Assembly: GCA_015039465.1 (NCBI GenBank)
Contig: MU130567.1
Location: forward strand, 77,239-141,238
DNA length: 64,000 bases
DNA from: Phlegmacium glaucopus
Taxonomy: Eukaryota; Basidiomycota; Agaricomycetes; Agaricales; Cortinariaceae
Direction of reading: 5' to 3'
Below are positions 23,562 through 35,915 of the stretch, in pieces. Below the pieces are notes generated by a model. It was not told the DNA's origin. It made no database searches and was given only the letters and a program-made list of their open reading frames with translations. Within the stretch, counting starts at the first letter, position 1, and each line of letters begins with the position of its first letter. The translations under genes were made by a program, and so were the position numbers.

Positions 23562-24338
23562 GTTACTATTCTCTATTATCTAATCTGCTCTAACGGCAAT
23601 AGAACAAGTCCGTGTGAGAGTCTCTACTACGGCGGGCAACAGAGATGCAACGGACAGCCATAGACAGGGCGGAGGTCCGTGTGACGGTAACGCGGGAAAG
23701 GAAAACACAGGGGCGACTGTCCAGACACGTAAGAGTGAATGAGGAAGGGAAAGACCACAAGGGGGCGGAACAGGGTAGGGCAGGGAAGGGATTTATCGAA
23801 ACGGGGTAGGAGGTGTAAGGTGAGCCCAAACACAGAAGGGAGGACGTCGGGGTGGAACGTACAAATTCAACGGCAGGGCGGTAAGAAGTGTGGGACACGA
23901 CAGTAAGACAGATGATGGGCTCCAATCACAAGGAATAAGGGGAGTTCAAGTACGGAAAACGAGTTACGAGAAACGTCGATGGTTTGCTGCCACGGGGGAG
24001 TCGCTCGGGGCGTGAGTACGTTCAAGCAACTGCAACCCGACTGTATCCAAGTAAAGGTCCGTGAGGGTGAAACGGAAAAAACCGATTTCAGACTGAATGG
24101 GCTTTATGTCTAATTAGTGTCTAGAATCAATACCTCGATACGGCGACTGTACGTTTTACGGGAAAAGGAAAAAGGACCTAAGGAGGGTGGGACGTTCGAG
24201 GAGAGATCACGTGTGTTGGCGGTACAGAGAGGGAGTAGAGAAGGGTAGGGGCTACAATGGAACGGTAACAGTACCCCGAGAGAGTGCCACAGTGACAGGT
24301 GACACCATGGTCAAAACGGTTACTCGCCGTATGTGCAG
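23562..24338. other. 777-bp block reversed in place without complementing
   Basis: Read backwards, 23562 to about 23800 equals the repeat arm ending at 20917, base for base apart from a few differences. For example 23594-23613 CGGCAATAGAACAAGTCCGT is the letter-reversal of 20866-20885 TGCCTGAACAAGATAACGGC. At 24339 the same repeat family resumes in normal orientation at exactly the next base (TCTTAATC, matching 20918). String-reversing only this block therefore restores a continuous third repeat copy. Beyond about 23800 the reversed text is not similar to the other two copies. Confidence 0.9.
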
Positions 24339-24547
24339 TCTTAATCTATATCTTATGTCTAATCTATATCTTAATCTCTAATCTATATCTTGTCTTATCT
24401 GTGCCCCAGTCTCAGTCTACAAGTGACTACCTATGGACTGGAATCACGGAGGGTAAGGGAGAATAAGGGATTCGGATACACACGGGATGACATGATGTGA
24501 TCAATTGATGTCAACTAATATGACAGGGGGGGTGGGAACCTAAGGTG
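24339..24547 (-). repeat. Third copy of the 12696/21126 repeat terminus
   Basis: Nearly identical to 20918-21126, ending GGTGGGAACCTAAGGTG. Its continuation to the left is the mirror-image block. Confidence 0.85.
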
Positions 24548-24854
24548 GTTTCGCCACAGGAATTGGAGATCTGTAAGAATGGCTGATAAACCTTCAAAGC
24601 TTGTGAATCAATACAATTTCTTTTTTTTAGAGCTATTACACAATAAATATCGCGACTGAGCTTGTAAATAGTCCTGCACCAGTGTACTTAACATCTCAAA
24701 TGTATCCCTGCTAAAAAGGGAACGCTCGTACCGTTGAATAACTTTAGGAACGTGATCAGATCCACAAGAGTGCAGTGTATGTACAGATATGTCCACCTCG
24801 CATGATATTAAACTTCCTTCGGGGCCGGGGGGGAAGAACATCTAATATCTGTAC

Positions 24855-26528
24855 TCAGTCAGCAGTGTACAAGGGTGGAAGATCCATCAATATGTCCGTC
24901 GTTGGAGTACTTGGGGGCATCCGAATCCCACTGTCTTCATGTAGTCGTGGGTTTGTGGGGGACCTGGTACCGTTATTCTGCATGGAAACCATATCTGGCG
25001 GTCCATCGCCCCGTAGTTGAGGTCCGAGCACAGCCAGCCCCTCCACCTGTCTGTTTGTTTCGCTGGGTAAAGTCAATGGGGAAGGACGTGACACTACGGG
25101 CGGCAGAGTAGGTAACAAGGGGTTGATTGTTACCAAAGGAGGTCTATGAAGGGGGGGAACATGACGTAGATTTGTTGTATTTGCAATAGCATCAGGCGAA
25201 GCATTGAGACTAGGGATTGGTCCATATCTGTGCCCTTTGGTGATCTGCGGGGCTTGAGAATGGGAAATACCACCCGATGGGGTATTTAGCATGGTGCTTG
25301 ACGGGTGTAGAGGAGGAGTATGATTAAAGGGCTGAGGCATGGAGTTAATAACAATTGCCTTTGCGCGTTTCTGGCGGCGGCGTAGGAGAAGAAATCCAAA
25401 GATAATAAAGACGGTGAGAGCAAGGCCGCCAACCACACCTCCAATGATAGCCCCGACTGGAGTAGAGCTCTTCCTTTGGGTTGATGTTCCGGAAACACTA
25501 CTACCAGTAGCGGAAGGGGTCACATATGGGGATGCAGATGCTGTTGTGGACGGTAATATTGTTGTGGACGGTAATGTCCCATTTTGGATTATGAGGTAGT
25601 GTATACTAAGAGGTGTTGTATTGTTGCCGCCATAATCCAATACATTCAACGTGTGAGGTCCTGCCGGAAGTTGTGCGATTTCAAAGAATTTTTGTTGAAA
25701 GCGTGCCTTTGTAATTTCCCCATATTGCACCTCAAAGTTGATCGGTGTTTGCCCATCAATGGAGTACGTTGCGACAGGGTGAATATAGTTTCCAATGAGT
25801 AAAAATCCATACCAGCTTAAAGAAACACCTGACATCACGACAAAGTAAGTCAGACGATAATCATTTACTGCGGTAGAGGCATACCAATGAAACTGAAATT
25901 TAATGTTGCGAGTCCACCGACAGATTCAGACTGACCATGACCAATAGCGTCTTCCGGTTCCGGAGTCAATAGATAACTCCACCCTGGTCCATACTGTAAC
26001 TGGGGGTCTCGATATTCGACAAGGATGATTTCCTGATCCAGTGGTACGCTAGCGGATGGAGCGTATTGAATATTATCAAACCAAAATGTTTGGTTTTGTA
26101 CTGTAGCATTGACAGTTATGATATGTGGCCCATCCGAAAGCGAAAGGTTGCTGCAAAAAACCTGCTGATTCTGTGGATTGTTGAAAGTAATATCTGTAAA
26201 GGTTGCATCCACATTGATCCTGATGTTGTCGATAAAGCACTGCCATGTTGGATCTAATACCCCGGAATTGTTGCGAATATCAAGGGTGCCAATTACTTCG
26301 ACCTGAGTTCCTGGACAATCGATTAACAACTTGATGTGGTTTGAAAAAATAGTGCTCACCATGAAATGTAAACGAAAGGCTTGCATCAGCTTGGGTGCCG
26401 TGGAGTGTACTTCGAAAAGGAGTACCAAAATCTCCTCGAGAATCCTGACTGCCTTGGTCTGAAAACCATGGTCCATTATACTGAATTCTTGGGTCAACGT
26501 CATCGACTATTATCCATCTTGTCGACAT
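24855..26528 (-). CDS. Single-pass membrane protein with two extracellular beta-type domains
   Basis: Exons 26528-26360, 26310-25885 and 25828-24855 join in phase to 522 aa. The N-terminal part has two similar segments (starting VDDVDPRIQYNGPWF and VEYRDPQLQYGPGWSYL), each followed by a beta-rich stretch (TQVEVIGTLDI; SLSWYGFLLIGNY). This suggests two carbohydrate-binding-like jelly-roll domains. A Ser/Thr-rich stalk follows, then the membrane helix IIGGVVGGLALTVFIIFGFL at about residue 325 with the stop-transfer LRRRQKR. A Pro-rich cytoplasmic tail follows. No signal peptide is visible at the chosen start, which is unusual for this family. This architecture is common in agaricomycetes and of unknown function; a wall- or sugar-sensing role is speculation. 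Confidence 0.8.
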
Positions 26529-27637
26529 TAGAATTTAGTAGCGGTCAAAGTAGGGCGATTATAAGTTGCCAATGATTGGATGTTGGCCTGAAATGAGTGA
26601 AGGGATAGGGTGTGGTCTTTGTATCAACAAGGGCAGTCGGAGATTTCTCATGCTTGCATTTTTTTCTTCTCTCGACTGTCATCGTTTCAAGAGTAGGGAC
26701 GGTCGGGGTTGAAAATTGGATATAATTACAGTGGTGCCTTAGCCGCCAACTTCACGCTCTGTGGCAGCTCAAGCGCTCAAGATCCGTTTCGGGTCTTGTA
26801 GCCTCGCTTCAGAAAGAAGGTTTGACGTGCCATCATCGTGACATCAAAACTCGCCGGGAAAATTTCGGTTATTTCCGCCGATGCATGCTTGTGTGGTACC
26901 ATGAACAGCAGAAAACGGCTCCGCAGATCCACACAGAGCTGCAGATTGTCAAACGAGGCTCGTGAGTTATGAAGCTAGCATGTGAAGCTTGTGAAGGGGT
27001 CATCGTCAGAACCTGAAAAGGCTGCCAGGGTTCAGGCCTCAGGGTTACTGTGAGAAAGTGACGACCATCGCTGGAAAATTTCGAGTGCAAAACAATATAC
27101 AAGACACTGTAATTCGAACTAGATATATGGACTCATTTGAATAATACCGAAGACATCAGGAATCTGTCCGCTAGGTTTCCAGAGGTTACACCACCTCAAA
27201 AAGGTCCAAAAACCTGCGAAAACGTAGGAAACTCGAAACCTATACAAACTATGGAAACTTAGGAAATCTACTACTATGTAACTTGAACTAAATCGACGGA
27301 ACTAAAGGAAATAGGTAATACACTCACACAAAGTTCTTACAGGTTGATATTTTGTCACAAATTTTCATCTGTAGATTCATTTTCATACTAAATAGTAGTA
27401 AGTTTCCAGTTTCCAAGTTTCAGGAAACCTGGAAACGAGTGAAAACCTGTGAAAACCCATGAAAACACGGAATCTAGGTGAACAGATTCTTGATGTAACA
27501 TTGAATAACTTGTGTCAACCTTGTGAGATTCTCGCTTGTAAATACATTGTAACACATGCTTTTGCTGTTGATAGGACTATGCACTGATGGGTACAGCCGT
27601 ACAATTGACAGTCAAGGGACAGGTATATATGGCTTAT
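26529..27637. other. Intergenic with GGAAACCTGG-type repeats
   Basis: Between 27165 and 27480 short motifs such as GGAAACCTGGAAACGAGTG and GAAAACCTGTGAAAACCC recur in both orientations. No gene is supported. Confidence 0.5.
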
Positions 27638-27968
27638 AGCTACCTGCAAAAACGTAGGCAGGTTTACAAATTTCCTAGCTCCGCCTATGTTTACACCAAA
27701 CAACCAGGGCACCCTGAGCAATCACCCTTTTCTAGATTGCGTCGGGCTATATGCTCCCACAGGTGGAGCCACCGCCCCACTCCGATGTTTGGAGTGTTTG
27801 GCCGTTGTCGATGACATAGTGTTTCTATCGAGCGGCAACCTCAAAAATGGGTGGTGTTGGAGCGAGAATGATTGCGCCTGAAGGGTCTTACTAAAAATGG
27901 TTGTTTACAACCAAATATAGGCATAACTATGGAAATTTGTAAACCTGCCTACGTTTTTGCAGGTAGCT
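27638..27968. mobile_element. MITE with perfect 38-bp terminal inverted repeats
   Basis: 27638-27675 (begins AGCTACCTGCAAAAACGTAG) is the exact reverse complement of 27931-27968. The 331-bp element has no coding capacity. Perfect repeats suggest recent insertion. No unambiguous target-site duplication is visible in the flanks (TTAT left, GTAA right). Confidence 0.85.
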
Positions 27969-28657
27969 GTAACCATCCACCATCTGTCAATCATAACAAG
28001 CAGAGCCCTGACGGCTACGAGATGGGTACAGTGTCGGATAGATAAACCTGACCTCTGTTTTTTGAACCCAATTCTTCGAATTTTGGGAAGATTTTTTCAC
28101 TTTTGGAAGGAAACAGGCAAGAAACAGGTAAGATCTTTATTCCGACTGTACCGTATATCACAACTCATTCCCTGTTACTATCACCTAGAACTATTCTCTA
28201 GGTACATAACAACATCAGTTCTTCACTGCCTCATTGACGTTAACACTGAGAACTATTCTCTCCTTACATGACAGATTGATGAACAGCTGGTGTAAAAATA
28301 AATGATGCTAAGGCTAGTAGTGGTACTAGAAATCATTTAATACGCCAAAATCAAAATGCAAGGCTTACAGCCGTTTTGGAAAGTCTTCATCAGACATGTG
28401 GATGGTTGAACCCGATTTCCAAGAAAGTAAGCCAACACTGTTGACATTAGTGAGCTTTTACTGCTCTTGTAGTCAAGGTCACAGCTCGACAATTTCCCAA
28501 AGTACACCTCTACTGCAATATTTAAATAATACGTATGTATTACATAGTTGTTACCCCTTGTATACAAACAAAATAACACGCAACTGAATGATTGTTTTTT
28601 TCTAGATTGCTGGTGCGATTTACATAGGCGCTAAGCTTGCAAAGCTTGTAACGTCGT

Positions 28658-31600
28658 CTAAGGAATGTAAATCCTTGAGTATCCTTCCACTCTGAATAAA
28701 ATAACAAGAGGTTAGGTTATAATTTTCTCCATTGCTAGTAAACCAATATATATATGGAACTCACGTTCGACGACAACATGGACAACAATGTTTTGAGGGT
28801 GCACTCCGGGAAGACAGCGCCTCTCGGCAATTATCGCACATCGCCAAACACCTGTTTAGAATTTTATTAAAAGAAGGCTACGAGATTTGCGTTAAATCAT
28901 TTCAAGGACGTACCGACAAGGCCAACAAATAATATTCCTCCGCTCATTCGTACAGATGACGCATGTGGTAGTAAACAATTGCTGTGAATCCGCAGGCGGT
29001 GCCTCGCTTCCACTGAAACTTGAAGAAGGTTGATTCCATATGTCGTCATCATCGACATCGTCCTCATCTGGCCTGAAGTTCGATCTATAGTCTCTTGCAC
29101 CTCCAACACCTCGTTTTTCAACCAACTCTCTCCAACCCCGTCTGGTTAGAGGGCCTGATGAAGTTGCCTGACCGTGAAATAAATGAGCAAGTACCATCTC
29201 CCCGCCTCCAGCTCCCACTGAAGTCGTCGGGGAGCCACGGCCGTTTCGGAGAAAGTCGGTAAATAATTGTACAGCTTCGCCTTGACCGTCCTCCTCTCCT
29301 TCCTCTTCCTCCTCCTCCTCCTCTTCGTTGACATCTTCAATGCTTCGACGCGAATCCTCGTCCCCAAACGAAGACGTAAAATCATCATCCTCGTGCTCGT
29401 CATCACTGATTTCCTCGTCTCTTAGGAATCGTGAATAAACTTCCCTCTCTCTGTCCATCCGTCGTGTGTCATCTGCATCATCGCCATCGTCCTCTACACT
29501 TTGATCATCTTGCCAATGCCCCTCAGTGCTCGTTCGAATTGTGATTGATGCCTTTTCAACCCTGTCACCCAGTTGGCTTCTTCCCCTGGACCTCGCTTTA
29601 TCCCATAAAAAGAATACCAAGCCCTTCAATACCTCCCACAAAGCAACGAGAAACGGCCAAATTTGCTTTATCCGTCTCCACCATCCGGTGATTCCGCGGG
29701 GTGGACCAGACGTGTTAGATACACCCACTTCTACAGTTCGCACTTCATTGAACAGGCCTCGTTGCTGTCGCTGCTTTGGTTGCCGCATTTCACCGGGTCC
29801 GGCGAGCCATCTCCTCCGTATTGAGATCTCTTCATAAGGATTAAGAGGGTTGGACGAAGAAGATTCTACCCGAGATGTGGAAGTAGAAGGATAAACGCGT
29901 GAACCATATTGAATCTCGGCTACACCCATCCGTCCCATCCTCACCACACCATGCGTCTGTGCAGGTCCCCTCGAATAATTTCCTCTTGCGCGTTTTCGAG
30001 TTATAGACTTCGAAGGCAAAGGAATGGGAGCTACTTCATTGTTCCAACCTCTCAGGCCAGTCGCTTCGAGACTCGCAGTCCCTACGCGGAGGAGAAGGAT
30101 GCCGAAATCTTCCTCATACGGAAGCTGTTGGAAGAAACCCAATGTTGTAGTTTCATCTTCTTCGTCTACGGAACCAATACAATCAGCGTGGCATCTAAAT
30201 TAGGGGGACTTGAAGGCGGAACAAGCAGGGTTCGACTTACCTTGCGAATTGACCCCTGACCTGACACCTAGACCACTAAATATCCGATCGACTCTTCCTC
30301 TGGCCAGCAGTTGTACAAGAGCATTAAGAGATATAGTTAGCAATATAGTTCCAATGAGAACAGTCTCAAATATATTGGGGACATAGTTGAGTAAGGGGTA
30401 GGTGAACCTTGATCCTCCTAGGTATGGCGTAGATTTCAGCCTTGCTAGCGATATAGCGGGACCGGTGGGAGAGTCGGACGATGAGCCGAATAAATGGTGA
30501 TAGAGTGTACCGTGAAAATGGGCGAGTGAGAGGAAAGAAGTCAGTGCTGTTGGGATTAGACGGTGTCTAGAGTGGCGCTTGGAGACAGAAAGAATGTGAA
30601 AAACTGTCAGCTAAGATAGAAGCGTCAAATTTATTTTGTGATATCTCATGATAAGAGTAATAACACACCTGGAAAAGGGGAATGGCAATAGTAATGATCG
30701 CATGCTTGTCAGGACGTGAAGGACTATCTTCAGTCGATTTTTGGGAATGTGCGATGGGAAAGGAATAAGCATGTAACAAGAAGGCATATCCAACCTGCCA
30801 TTGTGACAGATGTCGGTAACACTGTCAGTATATGATGGGATAATAAAACATACCAGGTTGAACGGTGACGTATTGCTAGTGACATTAACAATCGGCAAAG
30901 CACTTCCAATCCCATCTAATGCCTTCACGAGCCCCTCAACCAATAACGCGGCACAAACAGTGCAAAAAGTCGTCCAGCAGATATCCCCCATTTCCTTTTG
31001 GCTGCTCCAAACACCCAATCTCTCGACATAGTCGAGGATACCCCAATAAGCACTTTTCTGGTCTTCACTGAATGAAGGTAATAATTCACAAGTTTGCAAT
31101 ACGAGGAGGCACCAAAGGAGAAGCATCCTGCATAAGAAATATATTGACGGTAGATGTAAGGCGAGGCGAGTGGTTGTGCGAGAGAAATCGAGTGGTAGAA
31201 TGGAAGAGAACATTCGTCGGGAGATGTATGGATACTCAAAAGGAGAAATAGGAGCTGGAAAGGGGAAGGCCTGACGACGGCGGCGAGCTGGTATCCGTGA
31301 GGGGATAATTACGTTTCGCATACGGTGTAGCACGATAGTCTGCCGATGTATTTCAGGAGAAATTCATGAATAAGCTTCGAGTTTGACTGACCATCAGTAG
31401 CAGCCCAAGCATATATCCAGATATAAAGAAAGCCCATGGACCTGGAATGAAGACAAAGCTATCTACTGCGGCCTCTACGGGAGGGGTAGTGTCCACGTCC
31501 ACGTCGAGCACCACGTCAAGCGAGCTTTCTGTGATCCATTCCTCAACGACACTTGCAGCAGGGTGAGGCGTGTCTATGGAGGATTGGTACACCCCTTTTC

Positions 31601-31745
31601 GCAAACGGGCAAGGAAACGAGAGCCTGGAAGCTTGGCCAAGATGGAACTGAAGTTGAGGGAGATATTGTAAGACATCACAGATAGAGATGGTGGTGCTGC
31701 TAAAAACGATTGAGGCTGAATGCCAGCAGGCAGGACGTCTGCCAT
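28658..31745 (-). CDS. ASI3-like multi-pass membrane RING protein (putative E3 ubiquitin ligase)
   Basis: Minus-strand exons: about 31745-31393 (MADVLPAGIQPQ, first membrane segment FFISGYMLGLLLM), about 31340-30857, 30814-30669, 30611-30246, about 30170-28910, 28860-28770 and 28689-28658. The middle exons hold hydrophobic segments (IYFLCRMLLLWCLLVLQTC; FETVLIGTILLTISLNALVQ). The large exon carries LRVGTASLEATGLRGWNNEV and a long acidic region. The C-terminus is a RING split by an intron: CVICTNERRNIICWPCR, then CLAMCDNCREALSS...CCPCCRR, then VEGYSRIYIP-stop. In yeast, Asi1/Asi3 are inner-nuclear-membrane ligases in protein quality control; that role is inferred by similarity. An upstream in-frame ATG at 31793 is possible. 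A truncated duplicate lies at 9735-11695. Confidence 0.8.
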
Positions 31746-31793
31746 ATCTGCAGCCACGCTCCTTCCGGCAGGTTCGCAATGACGGGAGCCCAC

Positions 31794-32232
31794 AAGGTCA
31801 ACAGATTCGTTTGGAATTTGGATAGGAAGAGTTTAAGGGCAAGTACTAGTAGTCGATTAAGGCCTTGAAGATGTCGCCTAGTATACAGAAAGCATCATTC
31901 AATGGCTAAGCAAGAATTTGAAGAAACAACTGCGGTTTCTCGGAGCTTGTTGCATCATTAATAATCAAATAACTGTGATGTAAGCAGATCGGTATATAGG
32001 AGTATATAGGCCCAAAAAATATATCATAGTAACTGCTCGCGGAGAAAAAATAAACGCAAGAGTAGATGTAGTGGTACAGAAACAACAGAGAACGAAAGAA
32101 AATAATATCTTCCTCTTTTTTGCCGTTTGATTTTGATTCTTTTCCTTCAATAACACTTCAATATTTGTTAGTTTGAACTTCTTCGTCCTTCCAAAAGTCT
32201 CGTCGTCATCTTGATAGGAAATGGTCAGATAT
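31794..32232. other. Intergenic
   Basis: Region between the RING gene and the end of ILV2 (opposite flanks of two minus-strand genes). AT-rich, with no supported gene or RNA; it should hold the RING-gene promoter and the ILV2 3' end. Confidence 0.5.
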
Positions 32233-34565
32233 TCACGACTTTTGGGGCTTCGGCATCAAAGAAGGATGCATCAGCTGTTCGTGGAGAGCTTTTCCAGCAG
32301 GCACCTACAAACGGTGAGACAGACAAGATTAGCACAAGAAAAGAGGAAGACAGAAATATAAAAGAAAAACGCACCATAGGGAATACATGCTCATTCTTCT
32401 CTACCAAACATTCCAACAATATCGGTCTCGAACCGTCATATTCCAAGAACTCCTTCATCTTGGCTGGGAGATCTTCGGCCGAATGACAGCGGATGCCATG
32501 CACACCCATAGCCTTAGCTAGGAGGACAAAGTCTGGGTTGACCATGCGAGTGTGGGAATAACGGTTGTCATAAAATAGATCTATTGGGTTGGAAATAAAA
32601 TGGGTGATGTGAGAAGGAAGAGGAAACGAATGAAACGAACCTTGCCATTGTTGTACCATACCCTGGAACTCGTTGTTGAAAACAAGGACCTTGACACCAA
32701 TGTTATATTGCGAAGCAGTAGCGAGTTCCATTGCCGTCATGCTGAAGGACGCGTCGCCATCAATGTCCACGACGGTTTTGTGTGGTGCAGCTACTTTAGC
32801 ACCAATGGCCGCCGGAAGACCGAAACCCATGGTCTAAGGAATAGTAAGACATCACGATAGAAGAAAATGGAAGAAAAAAACATACCCCCAGTCCGCCAGA
32901 AGTAACCATCGACCTCGGGTGCGTCCATCTAAAGTGCTGTGCAGCCCACATCTGATGTTGTCCCACGCCTGTCGAGATAATTATCTCATCCTTTCTCTCC
33001 TTTGTCTGTCTGTCCAGTTCCTCCACCACTTCCTGAGGCTTCATCTTCTCCCCTTTCAACGATTTTTCATATGTAAACGGATAACTCGTCTTCCAGTGTT
33101 TTATATCCTTGAACCATTCCTCCCTTGGCGCGCTCTTGATCAAAGGGACAAGTGCGGCCAAATTGGCGACAACATCTCCTAGGATGGGAATCTGAGCTTC
33201 CATAACTTTGTTCACGTTCTTGGGCATGATCTCGAAGTGGATGATTCCACCTCGGTTCTGGAGGGCTGCAGCACGTGCAGCGGGTGCAAAAGTGTCGACC
33301 TTGCCAGTCACACGATCGTCGAAACGGGCTCCGAGAGCAATGATAACATCAGCGTGTTGGATGGACAGGTTGGCATAAGCGCTTCCGTGCATGCCAAGCA
33401 TGTGCAAGCTCTTGTCGTTCAACTCGTCGAACGCGCCGAGACCTTGCAAAGTGGTGCATACAGGGATGTTACCCTTCTCGGCAAGCTCTCTCAGGAGCTT
33501 GGGACCCAAGGGCGATGAGAGAACGCCGTTTCCTGCGTAGATGATCGGTTTCTGGGCTTGGTTGATCATATCGGCAGCTTGTTGGATGAGAGCGTCATCC
33601 CTCGGCGGATGGTCCAATATTTGCAGAGGGTTCATTGGCAAACCAAGGTTGATACCTGGAGTTGTAGCCCTATAAGGGAGGGGCGTACGCAAGATACCAG
33701 CCGTAATATCCTTTGGCAAGTCCACAAGAACAGGCCCCGGTCGTCCGGAAGTAGCGATTTTGAAGGCCTCATTGATACGTCTAGGCAGTTCCTCGATAGT
33801 CTTCACCATAACATTCCATTTTGTGCAACTCCTCGAGATTCCCACAATATCTGCTTCTTGAAATGCGTCCGAACCGATGGCAGCAGTAGCTACTTGACCG
33901 GAGAAAACGACGAGGGGCACACCATCGGAGAGGGCATCCTGCATGGGGGTGATAACATTGGTCGCACCGGGACCAGATGTGACGAGGACAACACCAGGGA
34001 GACCCGATATACGAGCATACCCTTCAGCCATATGGCCTGCACCTTGCTCGTGCCGCGGAAGAACGAACTCGAAATGAGGTGAATTGTAGATGGCATCAAA
34101 CACGGGGAGGATAGCGCCTCCTGGGTATCCGAAAATGTGTTTGACACCATGACGGAGCATCATCTCATGGAAGATCTGACCTCCCGAAAGGCCGACGAAG
34201 GTATGGTCCAATGGTGCATTGGGTGCTGGACCTGGGCCAGAAATGTGTGAAGGCAGTTTTACAGTGTTCGGTGTAGGCACCTGGAATCCAGGTGGTGGTG
34301 GTCTCGGCCGACTTGTAAAGTTAGAGGTGTGAGTTTTGAAAAAAAAAAGAAAGGACTGGAAAAATAATACATACGCTACGGGTGCTGGAGTAGCTTTTGA
34401 TACAGTGGTACGACTGATATGTCGCGCATGTTCTCTCACTCTCGACTTTGCGTCGAGCATGGAGAGTGTGGTTGCTGGTACGACTGTTGATTTGCATCGG
34501 GCGATGGTAGATGCTGCTGATTTTGGTGCGCCTGGTACGCGGATTCTTGAAGCTGGCAATGCCAT
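32233..34565 (-). CDS. ILV2: Acetolactate synthase, catalytic subunit (mitochondrial)
   Basis: Exons 34565-34375, 34311-32886, 32833-32641, 32580-32375 and 32304-32233 join in phase to 695 aa, the usual fungal size. The enzyme condenses pyruvate (or pyruvate plus 2-oxobutyrate) with ThDP, FAD and Mg as the first step of Ile/Val synthesis. The N-terminus is Ser/Arg-rich, as expected for mitochondrial import. Landmarks: FGYPGGAILPVFDAI with the catalytic Glu in LPRHEQGAGHMAEGYAR, RFDDRVTGK, VGQHQMWAAQ, SGGLGTMGFGLPAAIGA, DIDGDASFSMTAMEL and NNEFQGMVQQWQ with DLFYDNRYSHTRMVNPDF of the ThDP fold, ending MVPAGKALHEQLMHPSLMPK. Plus-strand ORFs across this locus are antisense shadows. The regulatory subunit is not in the window. 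Confidence 0.97.
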
Positions 34566-35108
34566 AGCTGATGGAAGGAGGACAAGATCTTTTGGAACCC
34601 CAAAGCAAACTTTTCAATTGACTCAACTCCACCGGTGTTCGTCGGCCGATGATATAGATCACATGATTAAATTTACCCATAAATTACTTTACGTAACCCA
34701 GTCACAGGCCGAACTCGAGCATGAGAGGCTCTGTTAAAGAACTGACACTCGGCCTTGATCTCCATCGATGCAGAATCAAAGGAGAATTCAGCGCACCATG
34801 AAACAATTATGGAAGCAATGCGCTCAATAGTACCACCATTCCCAATAATAAGTATTAATAACGTCGTAATTTTTAAGACGGAGGCTCCTCTTGGAAGTGT
34901 TTCATCGCGGGGTCACTTATACTCGAAAGCGGGTTTATTCTGGATATTGATTTCGGTCGAGCGTCCTTGATCTCCAACGAATTTGATCTACATCGTGCGG
35001 GCTATAAATGAAGAACACAAAAGACATCATGAGTAGCAGTAAAGATGAGGTAAAGTGTGCATTGTTGGACGCCACAACGGGCGCTAAGCACAAAATAAAA
35101 TAAATTCG

Positions 35109-35915
35109 TCACAAACCACTCACTTTGGGAATATCAACAACATGTTCACTCCCTGAAACGCCCCCCGTAACAACGTCCATTCGCAGTGGCACCGTATCCT
35201 CTTCAAAATCGACAATTTCCTCGCTCCCCAAATCATTCGCATCCGAATCTCTGGCTTTTGTCATGCGAGCCTTGTTTCGTCTTCGTTTCTTTTTATTCGA
35301 TATCGAGGTCGGAGTCAGAGGTCGGTTCCTATCGCTTCTGGCGCCGTTCGCAAGTCCTATACCACGAAGGCGGTTTCTTCTTCGATTGTACTGACATACG
35401 ATAACAGTCAACAAGGCGAGCATGACAATGACTGTTTGTACAGATCGAGAGGGTAAGCATATGTCATATTTTGATATGGGTTTCAGTGGTATCGTTGGAG
35501 AAATAATGAAGGGGTCGGGTGGACATATGGTGCAGATACATAGGCCAGAATTGATTAGCGATCCTCAACAGCATGGTCGTAGTAAACTTACTCACCAAAT
35601 GCAGAAATAACTGCTACTTCCCATCCAAGGCTAAGATGAATTACGCGTCGGCTGATAACGATGAGACCCATGATAGATATGTATTTTAGCGGCGGTTTCG
35701 CAAACTGAGAAATGGAACGGGGATTCGTATGAGATGCAATGAAGAGGCAAAATACTACAGATCCCATCCATCGCAAGTCTTTGCAGAATACACAGGAGTG
35801 AGATGAATCGGGTCAAAAGGGACAAGCATGTTGCAAATGACAGCCACGAAGACAAACCATAAAAATGATTTGCATCACCAGAATCTGATTTGGAGTTGGG
35901 AAGCATGAGACTTAC
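35109..35915 (-). CDS. Hypothetical small membrane protein (exons uncertain)
   Basis: Minus-strand blocks with protein-like character are FCKDLRWMGSVVFCLFIASH...ISIMGLIVISRRVIHLSLGWE (about 35800-35595) and MLALLTVIVCQYNRRRNRLR (35423 onward). The second block is followed by a basic then acidic tail ending VDIPKVSGL. Three hydrophobic segments suggest a membrane protein. I cannot name a family, and the intron between the blocks and the true start are not resolved. Confidence 0.35.

Noticed and set aside
28296..31745. Reading the ASI3-like gene as several separate genes
   Set aside because: Adjacent open blocks join with standard splice sites and in phase, and the final exons rebuild one RING and the family's VEGYSRIYIP-like C-terminus.
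32919..34737. Plus-strand ORFs of up to 174 codons
   Set aside because: They are antisense to the exons of acetolactate synthase.
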